DNA of 64,000 bases from Microvirga makkahensis (GTDB taxonomy: Bacteria; Pseudomonadota; Alphaproteobacteria; Rhizobiales; Beijerinckiaceae), in contig NZ_WURB01000020.1 of assembly GCF_009830105.1 (NCBI RefSeq), positions 1 to 64,000 of the forward strand, read 5' to 3'. Under the pieces are notes generated by a model, which had not been told where the DNA came from, did no database searches, and saw only the letters and a program-made list of their open reading frames with translations. A program made the position numbers and the translations under genes. Shown piece after piece: positions 54,975 through 62,769 of the stretch. Position 1 is the stretch's first letter. The number at the start of each line of letters is the position of its first letter.

Positions 54975-57900
54975 CTAGTGATAGGCGCCGCGGCGCTGGA
55001 GGTTCTGGCGCCGGCGTGCCGCGCGATCGATGCCCTGCTGAGCCGCGGCATCTGGCACGTTGGATGAAATCGACTGCACGAAGCTGCGCACGGTCGGGAA
55101 GCGGTAGAGATCCGTCAGGAAGATCGGCCGCTTGAGGATCTCGCGGAGGTGACGATGCAGCCGGACCACGAGCAGCGAATGTCCCCCGACATCGAAGAAA
55201 TTATCGTCGACCCGGATTGTGTCGTCTCCCAGAGTGGTGTGCCAGGCAGCGAGAACTGTCCGTTCCAGCTCACCCTCAGGCGCCAGCGGCTCCTGGGCGA
55301 CCGTGCGGATGCTGCGCGTCTCGGCCAGCTCCGGTAAGGCCTTGCGGTCGATCTTGCCGTTGAGCGTGTGCGGCAGGGACGGCAGCACCACCAGATGGGC
55401 CGGCACCATGGCTTCCGGCAGCGTGTTTCGGAGATAGGCCCGGATCTGCGCGGCGTCGGCGGAATGATCCGTGCGAGCCGACAGGAATGCCACGAGCTGC
55501 TGGTCGCCGGCAGGACCCGGCCTGGCCACCACCACGCACTCCCGAACCGCCGGGTGTTGGGCCAAGCACGCCTCGATCTCACCGAGTTCAATGCGGTAGC
55601 CGCGGATCTTCACCTGGTGATCGACACGGCCTAGGAACTCCACAATTCCGCGCCCGTTCCCGAGCCGTCGCCACTTGGCGAGGTCGCCGGTCCGGTACAT
55701 GCGTGCCCCAGCGCCGCGGAATGGGTCGGCCACGAAGCGTTCGGCGCTCAGTTCGGGCCGCTGATGATAGCCACGGGCTACGCCCTCGCCGCCGATCCAG
55801 AGTTCACCCGGGACGCCGGGCGGAAGCGGCTGCCGCTGCGCATCGAGGATATAGATCGCATTATTGGCGATTGGGGTGCCAATGGGAACGGTTTCTCCGC
55901 TGCCCTGCAGAGGCCATGTCGTGGACCAGATCGTGGTCTCCGTCGGCCCATACATGTTGGTGATGCGACCGCCATCGACGAGTTCGGACAGCTCCCTGGC
56001 AAGTCCGACCGGGAAGGCTTCGCCGCCGATGAAGATGTTCGCGACCTTTGCAAGCGCGGCTTGGCTCCTATCGTCCAGAGTTAGCAGGCGCGCCATCGAG
56101 GGGGTGCACTGGAGATGCGTCACCCGGTGACGGATGAGCTGAGCGGCCAGTGACTGGTCGAGGTGGAGCGCCGGCACGGACGCCGTTCCACTTGCCTCGA
56201 CGGCGGATGCCGGCTGGCTCTGCTGCTGCAGCCTGCCGAGATGCGGCAGGTTGGCGAGGACCGTATCGGTGTCGATGCCGAAATCGACCAGACAGGCGAT
56301 CTCGTCGATGCCAATCCCTTTCAGGGATGCAACCATCCGGGCGGCGCTTTCTGGCGTTCCGAACAGCCCGCTTGTCTCGTAGTAGCGCAAGAAGGCGAAT
56401 TCCAGGATTGCGTCGCGCTCGTCGTCGGCGACTCCCGCCAGTTCATCGCCACCGGCTTCGCCGGATCTCGGCTTCTTGAAGGCCGGGAAGGTCCACGCAT
56501 AATGCTTTAACAGCGACAGCGAGCTGCCGAGATAGGCCTTGAGCGGCTCGCGGACGATTTCGCGCACGGCCTCTTCGTCATCCGACACAAAGGTATGCAG
56601 CATGAGCGACACGATGCCCGTATCGGGATCGAACCCGGCCTCAGCGCGGGCCTTCCGGTAAGCGGCGATCTTCGGCGCAAGCTGCTCGACGGATTGCCCG
56701 AGCAGATGGGTGAGGAGGTTGGCTCCGATGCGTCCTGCCTGCTCGAAGGTCTCGGGATTGCCAGCCGTCGTGACCCAGAGAGGCAATTCCGGCTGGACTG
56801 GCCGCGGGAGAACCTGGATCTCGACGTCCTTTCCCAATGGCCCCGCGAAGGCCACCTTCTCGCCGCGCCACAGGCGCTTCACCAACTCCGCGTCGCGGAA
56901 CATGATGTCCTTCGACTTGGCATAGTTTTCCGGCATGAGAATGAAATCGTCCGGCTGCCATCCGGATGCGATCGAGATTCCAGCCCGGCCGTTGGAGAGA
57001 TTGTCGACGACGCTCCAGGCTTCTGCGACGCGGACTGGATGATGGAGAGGCAGAACGACCGAGCCGGCCCGGATCGAGACATTTTGTGTGACGGCCGCAA
57101 CGGCTGCAGCCGTGACGGACGGTTCCGGATAAAGCCCGCCGAAGGCATGGAAGTGACGCTCGGGTGTCCAGACTGCACAGAAACCGTTGGCATCGGCCCA
57201 GCGTGCGCCTTCGAGCAGCAGCCGATACTTTCCAGATGCGTCGCTCTCCGCTCCGCAGCCGGAGAAATAGAACAGGGAGAAGTCGATCCCGCTGCTGGGC
57301 CGTGCTGCGTCAAGCCGACGATCGACGCTTGGAACCGCGGCACGGTCGCGATAGATGACGACTTGGAACCCCCGGGACAGGGTGTAGAGGAGCTCCAGGA
57401 CCGAGATATCGAACGACAGGCTTGTGACGGCAAACCATGTTGCCGGCAGCTGGCGATCAACACGCTCGTCCATTCCTGTGAAAAAATTAATGACGTTGCG
57501 GTGCTCGATCAGAACACCCTTGGGCAGCCCGGTGCTGCCCGAGGTATAGATGCAATAGCAGAGATTCCCTGGCATAGCGGCGCTGTCAGGGCGATCGGTC
57601 GGGAATCGGCCGATCGTGGCACTCTCTCCGTCGACCTGCACGATCCGCGCTGTATTGCCCGTGAGGGAGGGCAGTGCGTGGGCGACATTGCTGGACGTGA
57701 GAATCACCTGACAGCTGCTGTCAGCGATCATGTGCTGGAGCCGGTCGGCCGGATAGGCAGGGTCGAGTGGCAGATAGGCACCGCCAGCCTTGAGCACGGC
57801 GAGCATGGACACTACGAGATCAATGCCTCGTTCCACATGAATACCGACCAGATCATCCGGAGCAACACCAAGGGACTGCAGGCAGGCGGCCAGCTGGTTC

Positions 57901-59717
57901 GCGCGCCTGTCGAGTTCTCCATAGGTGATGGTTTCGTCCTCGAAGATCACCGCAACCGCGTCGGGGGAGCGATCGACCTGCTGCTCAATGACGCGATGCA
58001 CGAGCAGATCCGGAACCGGCGTGCGCCGAGCGTTCCAATCTACCAGCATCTGCTTGCGCAGTTCGGCACCTAAGATGTCGACCTGGCCTACCGGTGCGGC
58101 CGGGTTCGCGCAAAGGCCGGCGAGCGCCTGCTCGAAACAGCGAACCAGCAGATCGGCATCGTCAGCAGCGACGAGTTTGTCGTCGATCCGGAGCGAGCAA
58201 CGGGAGCCGTTCACAACGAGTTCGGCCAGGATGGTGCGATCAGGTTGTCCCGCGGCGTCAATGCGCAGGCCGATCGGAATGAACGGGAGGGCACTCGAAT
58301 TGGCGCGCCGGCTGAGATCCGGATCGCGGGCCACGAGGCTTGCCAGGAACCCGCCCTGCCCTGCTACACGGTCGATTTCATCTGCGGCAGCGGCAACGGC
58401 TCGGATGAAGTCACCGCTCATATTGACTTTGACTTCGAAAGGCGCCCACGAGGAGACGAGTGTCCCGGCCAGCGCCACATCGTCGACGATCGTCCGGTCG
58501 ACTGCCGCAAGATGGAACAGCTCCTTCCCCGACAGGCGAGATAGAACGATGCTGAAGCCAGCGACCAGCGCCGCTGCCGGCTGCGCGCCGAACATGTCGG
58601 ACAAAGCCGCCGGGACGGCCACGTCATAGGTTGCAAAACGCGGCTCATGATCGCTCGCCGCGGTCCTTGCCCAGGGCAGGCTGACCGGCTCGAGGCCAAC
58701 CAGCTGACGAAGGCGGCGCTGTTCATGTCTTGCCAGCCGGGCCCCGAGCTCCGTGAGCGGTTCAAGTACATCGTCGAGCCCGTCCATCCTAACGCCGGTG
58801 GAGAGGCGGAGGTCTTGGACAGCCTGTGCCACCCCGACGGGGGCACCAGCCGGACTTGTCAGAGCCTTCAGCCCCAGGCCTCCAGATCCGCATGCGACGA
58901 CAATCTCCTCGGGCAATATGGCAACCACGTCACCTGGCTCGCCGCAGACTTCAGGATAAAGTGCGGTCCGGGTAACGCTGAGAGCCACACCATTGTGGCG
59001 AATGGCCGCTCGTCCCAACGGGTTTGAGTAAGGCCCGAAGTCGAGAGCTCGCACCAGGCGCTCGAGCTCCTGCGCAGGGCGGCTCCAATCAAGCAGACAC
59101 AATGCCTTCGGCCGATCGGACCGGCGATAGACGACGCGCTCCACGTCGCGGCTTTGCGGGATGGGTTCGATGATGCCGCCGGCGAGTTTCTCGATGAGCT
59201 CCTCGAATGCATCGAGAGCCAGTCCGAAGTTACGCGTGTTGATCGACAGTGAGGTTTCCGCCGGATCGATCTCGAAAGTGCGGGATGCGATAATGTCGCC
59301 TTCATCGATGCCCTGCGTGATAAGGTGCCATGTAATCCCGGAAGTCGATGCTCCTTCCATCAAGGTCCATGCCGGCGTGTTCAGGCCGGCATATCGCGGC
59401 AGCAGACCATCGTGGAAGTTGATAGCGCCCTTCCGTGGCAGGGCAAGCACGTCAGAAGGGAGGACCGCCAGATGTGTGATGGAGAACAGCCAGTCGAAGC
59501 TCAGGCCTTTAAGATCGTCTATCCAACCGGGTCCTGTACCGTCAATAACGGTCAGTCCCTTGGCGGCAGCCCACGAAGCAACCTTCTGAGTGCCGGCGAC
59601 GACGGCGACGATCTCGTGGCCGGCCTGCAAAAGAAGTTCACCGCACTCCGTCAAAAGGGTGTCGGCCCCGATCAGAGCGCAAGCCATGCGCCCATTCAGC
59701 GGTATCGAACGCGTCAT
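54975..59717 (-). CDS. NRPS: formyltransferase - half condensation - adenylation split by LLM monooxygenase - carrier
   Basis: The 1580-residue synthetase begins with a methionyl-tRNA-formyltransferase-like domain (12-280) holding INFHDGLLPRYAGLN and GIDEGDII. Residues 350-555 match only the C-terminal half of a condensation domain; HHxxxDG is absent. The adenylation domain starts near 570 with IYTSGSTGLPKG and SLSFDISVLEL. It is interrupted at about 810-1156 by a luciferase-like flavin monooxygenase (FYFSGCGAESDASGKYRL, WTPERHFHAFGG, IASGWQPDDF). It resumes at 1184 with NMYGPTETT, YRTGDLAKW, VKIRGYRIELGEIE and NGKIDRKAL. The carrier Ser is S1514 in GGHSLL. This matches the TIGR04020-type insertion. 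It should load, N-formylate and oxidise an amino acid, then pass it to the PKS. The start at 59717 fits the formyltransferase fold; 59849 is an alternative. Confidence 0.92.
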   Translation of the reverse strand: MTRSIPLNGRMACALIGADTLLTECGELLLQAGHEIVAVVAGTQKVASWAAAKGLTVIDGTGPGWIDDLKGLSFDWLFSITHLAVLPSDVLALPRKGAINFHDGLLPRYAGLNTPAWTLMEGASTSGITWHLITQGIDEGDIIASRTFEIDPAETSLSINTRNFGLALDAFEELIEKLAGGIIEPIPQSRDVERVVYRRSDRPKALCLLDWSRPAQELERLVRALDFGPYSNPLGRAAIRHNGVALSVTRTALYPEVCGEPGDVVAILPEEIVVACGSGGLGLKALTSPAGAPVGVAQAVQDLRLSTGVRMDGLDDVLEPLTELGARLARHEQRRLRQLVGLEPVSLPWARTAASDHEPRFATYDVAVPAALSDMFGAQPAAALVAGFSIVLSRLSGKELFHLAAVDRTIVDDVALAGTLVSSWAPFEVKVNMSGDFIRAVAAAADEIDRVAGQGGFLASLVARDPDLSRRANSSALPFIPIGLRIDAAGQPDRTILAELVVNGSRCSLRIDDKLVAADDADLLVRCFEQALAGLCANPAAPVGQVDILGAELRKQMLVDWNARRTPVPDLLVHRVIEQQVDRSPDAVAVIFEDETITYGELDRRANQLAACLQSLGVAPDDLVGIHVERGIDLVVSMLAVLKAGGAYLPLDPAYPADRLQHMIADSSCQVILTSSNVAHALPSLTGNTARIVQVDGESATIGRFPTDRPDSAAMPGNLCYCIYTSGSTGLPKGVLIEHRNVINFFTGMDERVDRQLPATWFAVTSLSFDISVLELLYTLSRGFQVVIYRDRAAVPSVDRRLDAARPSSGIDFSLFYFSGCGAESDASGKYRLLLEGARWADANGFCAVWTPERHFHAFGGLYPEPSVTAAAVAAVTQNVSIRAGSVVLPLHHPVRVAEAWSVVDNLSNGRAGISIASGWQPDDFILMPENYAKSKDIMFRDAELVKRLWRGEKVAFAGPLGKDVEIQVLPRPVQPELPLWVTTAGNPETFEQAGRIGANLLTHLLGQSVEQLAPKIAAYRKARAEAGFDPDTGIVSLMLHTFVSDDEEAVREIVREPLKAYLGSSLSLLKHYAWTFPAFKKPRSGEAGGDELAGVADDERDAILEFAFLRYYETSGLFGTPESAARMVASLKGIGIDEIACLVDFGIDTDTVLANLPHLGRLQQQSQPASAVEASGTASVPALHLDQSLAAQLIRHRVTHLQCTPSMARLLTLDDRSQAALAKVANIFIGGEAFPVGLARELSELVDGGRITNMYGPTETTIWSTTWPLQGSGETVPIGTPIANNAIYILDAQRQPLPPGVPGELWIGGEGVARGYHQRPELSAERFVADPFRGAGARMYRTGDLAKWRRLGNGRGIVEFLGRVDHQVKIRGYRIELGEIEACLAQHPAVRECVVVARPGPAGDQQLVAFLSARTDHSADAAQIRAYLRNTLPEAMVPAHLVVLPSLPHTLNGKIDRKALPELAETRSIRTVAQEPLAPEGELERTVLAAWHTTLGDDTIRVDDNFFDVGGHSLLVVRLHRHLREILKRPIFLTDLYRFPTVRSFVQSISSNVPDAAAQQGIDRAARRRQNLQRRGAYH

Positions 59718-60153
59718 CCCAGCCCCCAAGCATCGCCTCGTCGCGCCTAACGAGGCTTCAGGAAATTCATCCTTCGGGAGGATTAACGGTTCTCGCCCGG
59801 GCCACAACTGAGATTCCGGATTATTGCTAAATCTACAGACATGGAGCAAAATATATCTTGTGATACTCGCCTAACTGGGTTGACACCTCAAAGAACAATG
59901 TCGCTTTCATCAACGAATTCCGACAAATTTTATGAATCTATAATAACAATAATCGAAGAAATGCTATGATTTCAGTTTCTACTTTCGAATATCTTTCAAT
60001 ATGTCGCATGAAAAGCTCCGAGAAACGATCCAGCAAACCTGCATGCCTCAATGTTGCTCGCCGCGGGACTCAGCCGACATCGGGATATAATCTTGTGACC
60101 CGTGGGTTCATCCGTTGCGAGAATGGCGCCATGGGCCCGTGAGGAGTCAGGAC
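59718..60153. promoter_or_regulatory. AT-rich divergent promoter region of the NRPS and PPTase genes
   Basis: About 436 bases separate the NRPS start (59717) from the PPTase start (60154). Positions 59820-60010 are markedly A/T-rich for this window. They include TTGACA at 59880-59885 and TATAAT at 59939-59944 on the plus strand, though these two are too far apart to pair. This is the most promoter-like stretch in the island and probably drives the long minus-strand operon. Confidence 0.5.
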
Positions 60154-60873
60154 ATGCTGGAGCTGCCGACGCGCCATGTCCATCTGTGGTGCCTCACCAT
60201 GGATTGTTCCCCGTTCGATCTGGCTTTCTGGGCCAGCCTGCTCTGCGCCGACGAACGCGTCCGCGCGGATCGACTGCGCCATCAGAGAGACCGGAGATTT
60301 TTCATCTGGTACCGCGGCAATGTCAGGCGGATTCTGGCGTCCTACTGCGGATCAGCGCCCCAGGCGTTGCGATTTCGGACTGGCCGGTTCGGAAAACCGG
60401 AACTCGCAGACCCCTTCGACATGCATCAGCTTCGCTTCAGCATTTCACATTCCGGCAATCGTCTAGCGATCGCCATCGTACGCGCAAGCGAAGTCGGTGT
60501 TGATATTGAGCAGATCCGGCCGATGCCGGATCTTCCAGACCTTGTTGACAGCGTCTTCTCCGGACGCGAGCAATCTCTGTTCCGTTCGCTCGAGGAAAGC
60601 AGCAGGCTGCCCACTTTCTTTTCTGTTTGGGCGCAAAAAGAAGCTTATCTCAAGGCACGCGGACTTGGGCTCAACCGACCTCCCAGGGACATCGATGTCG
60701 GCCTGTTTCCTGTTGAAGGGGCGGGTCTCATCCGTGATGGCTGGGATTCATCGGCGACGAAACAGTGGTCTTTGATGGCATGGCCTCCGGTACAGAGCTA
60801 TGCGACAGCCTTGGCCGTCGAGGGGCAGCATTGGCGCATCGACCACATGGCGGAAGATTCTCTACCGCTCTGA
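60154..60873 (+). CDS. 4'-phosphopantetheinyl transferase, Sfp-type
   Basis: The 239-residue enzyme attaches phosphopantetheine to carrier-protein serines. It shows LRFSISHSGNRLAIAI near residue 108, the metal-binding VGVDIEQIRP near residue 130 and FFSVWAQKEAYLKARGLGL near residue 170, the (F/W)xxKEAxxK signature. Length and motifs fit the Sfp class. GAGGAG lies 8 bases before the ATG. It is divergent from the NRPS gene and is the natural activator of the NRPS carrier and PKS ACP, which makes the locus self-sufficient for holo-enzyme formation. Confidence 0.95.
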   Translation: MLELPTRHVHLWCLTMDCSPFDLAFWASLLCADERVRADRLRHQRDRRFFIWYRGNVRRILASYCGSAPQALRFRTGRFGKPELADPFDMHQLRFSISHSGNRLAIAIVRASEVGVDIEQIRPMPDLPDLVDSVFSGREQSLFRSLEESSRLPTFFSVWAQKEAYLKARGLGLNRPPRDIDVGLFPVEGAGLIRDGWDSSATKQWSLMAWPPVQSYATALAVEGQHWRIDHMAEDSLPL

Positions 60874-61228
60874 TGATCGGCGCTCGACCTGGGACCGAAC
60901 GGCGCGTCCATTTCAAACTGACCCGATTGCCCAAAATATCAGGCCGTCCCATGAAGTATGAATATTTTTCGATCAAAAAGAGCTAGTTCTTTTTGTATGG
61001 GTAATAATGCCCAAATCGCCTTTGATGCCCAGCGGTTTCGTATGTCAGCCTAATGCCTATGCCTAGGCGTGTTTGAGGCAGGGGGCGTCTCACCAGCAGA
61101 TGACGTGATGAACGACGAGCAGTCCGGCGGTTGCGCCCGCTTGGCTAAAGGCGAGGCGTCGCTTGTCGCTCCCTCTCTTCAGAGTCTCCGGGTACCGCAC
61201 CAGAGTGCGGGTGACAAGTTGGGGGGAC
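60874..61228. other. 355-base gap before the WecG-STAS gene
   Basis: No supported gene. An A/T-rich stretch near 60950-61000 may hold the promoter of the gene at 61229. GGGGGG at 61221-61226 is its probable ribosome-binding site. Confidence 0.4.
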
Positions 61229-62545
61229 ATGTCGATGTCGAATGCCGTTGCCACTTCTCGGACGCTTGGAGAAGCTACCGCCGACGACACGGCCTTGAGC
61301 TGGCTGAGCAACGCGCCTGCGCCCGAGATCATTCACGATGTGACGTTAGATGACGGAGCGCACTGTGACGACCTCGACCGGGAAGTGTACTGTCTACAAG
61401 GATTTCCGATCGATGCGATCGGCATGCAAGAGGTGATGCCGCGATTGCTGGCGGCTATGAGGCCGCATTCTCCGTATCTGCTCTCCACACCTAACTTGAA
61501 CTTCTTAGCCGCGAGCCAATCGGATGCGGGATTTCAAGAATCCCTGCGGACGAGTGATCTCTGCCCACCCGACGGGATAGCACTGGTGTGGATCGCGCGA
61601 CTGTTGGGCATACCCATCAAGGAGCGGGTCGCCGGCTCCGATATCTTCGAGGCTTTCGTCACCCGCGGGAAACCGCAGAGGCCTCTTCGCGTGTTCCTGT
61701 TCGGCGGTGCCGAAGGGGTTGCAGCTCGTGCCGCCGAAGCGCTCAACAGAAACGCCGCCGGCGTCATATGTGTCGGGTGGATGAATCCAGGCTTCGGCTC
61801 GGTCGAGGAGATGAGCCAGTCTTACATCATTGACGCGATCAATGCGAGTGGAGCAGATTTTCTGCTCGTTGCACTCGGGGCCGCGAAAGGGCAGGCGTGG
61901 CTGCAACGCAATCATCATGCCATTCGGGTTCCTGTCCGGAGCCACCTAGGCGCGACGATCGCGTTCGTGGCCGGGACCGTCAAGCGAGCCCCGACGATAG
62001 TAAGAAAACTCGGTCTCGAATGGCTGTGGCGCATCAAGGAAGAGCCAGTTCTTTGGAAGCGCTATGTAAGGGATGTGTCGGTATTGTCGGGGCTGCTGAT
62101 AACGCGAGTGCTGCCCCTCACCTTTGCCAGCCTGCTGGCACGTGCGAGGCGAGCCGTAACGCAGCGGAAATGCCGGATCATGGTGACATCAACGGCGCAG
62201 GAGGCGAAAGTCTCTCTTCTCGGAGACGTCAGCGCCGGCGATGTCCCTGCGCTAAGAGCGGCGTTCAGGCAGGTCGTCAAACGCACGGATCACCTGAACA
62301 TCGATCTCTCTGGCCTGACAGATATCGACGCTCGCGCTATCGGTCTCCTGATGATGCTGAGGAAGCAGATGATCAGCAAGTGCGGTTCGTTCATATTGTC
62401 TGATCCACCAGCGTCCATCCGTCTCCTGTTCCGTCTCCACGGAGTAGGCGATCTTCTGAAACACCCCACAAACTTCGAGAGCCACTATTCACAAGGCGGC
62501 GTCGGGTTATTGAGGTCGGACGGACCGATCCAAGTCGACGTTTGA
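61229..62545 (+). CDS. WecG/TagA/CpsF-family glycosyltransferase fused to a STAS domain
   Basis: The first part (about residues 50-250) is a WecG/TagA-type transferase, with YLLSTPNLNFLAASQSD carrying the TPN motif, CPPDGIALVWIARLLG, RVAGSDIFEAF and the C-terminal VPVRSHLGATIAFVAGTVKRAP. These enzymes add ManNAcA, ManNAc or glucuronic-acid-type sugars to undecaprenyl-linked acceptors. The second part (about 330-415) is a STAS domain: KVSLLGDVSAGDVPALRAAFR, LNIDLSGLTDIDARAIGLLMML. No phosphorylatable Ser or Thr after DLSG is certain. STAS domains bind nucleotides or partners, so the fusion hints at regulated glycosyl transfer. Confidence 0.87.
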   Translation: MSMSNAVATSRTLGEATADDTALSWLSNAPAPEIIHDVTLDDGAHCDDLDREVYCLQGFPIDAIGMQEVMPRLLAAMRPHSPYLLSTPNLNFLAASQSDAGFQESLRTSDLCPPDGIALVWIARLLGIPIKERVAGSDIFEAFVTRGKPQRPLRVFLFGGAEGVAARAAEALNRNAAGVICVGWMNPGFGSVEEMSQSYIIDAINASGADFLLVALGAAKGQAWLQRNHHAIRVPVRSHLGATIAFVAGTVKRAPTIVRKLGLEWLWRIKEEPVLWKRYVRDVSVLSGLLITRVLPLTFASLLARARRAVTQRKCRIMVTSTAQEAKVSLLGDVSAGDVPALRAAFRQVVKRTDHLNIDLSGLTDIDARAIGLLMMLRKQMISKCGSFILSDPPASIRLLFRLHGVGDLLKHPTNFESHYSQGGVGLLRSDGPIQVDV

Positions 62546-62769
62546 AGCTCAAGCAACACGGCACCGTCAACTTGGAGCTGAAGAGACGGCGTCAACGTCA
62601 AGCCCATTCCAGCTCGGTCTGCGAACCCGTCCTCCGTCGCGTTCGGATGACGAGGATGCTCTCTTCGAACAGCGACGCGATGGAATCGTCTCACGACGCA
62701 GCTATGTCAGGGCGAGCGGCATTGCCCTGTAGGGACAGGCGTCGTGCGGCCAGCCCGGGAAAGCTGTCC
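62546..62769. other. 224-base convergent gap
   Basis: The WecG-STAS and exosortase-like genes converge here. CCTGT-AGGG-ACAGG near 62728-62741 is a weak 5-base hairpin; no T-run follows, so I do not call it a terminator. Confidence 0.4.

Noticed and set aside
56595-58073. Long plus-strand open frame antisense to the NRPS
   Set aside because: Same reason: the minus strand encodes recognisable A-domain and monooxygenase motifs, and the plus frame shows only mirror-image composition.
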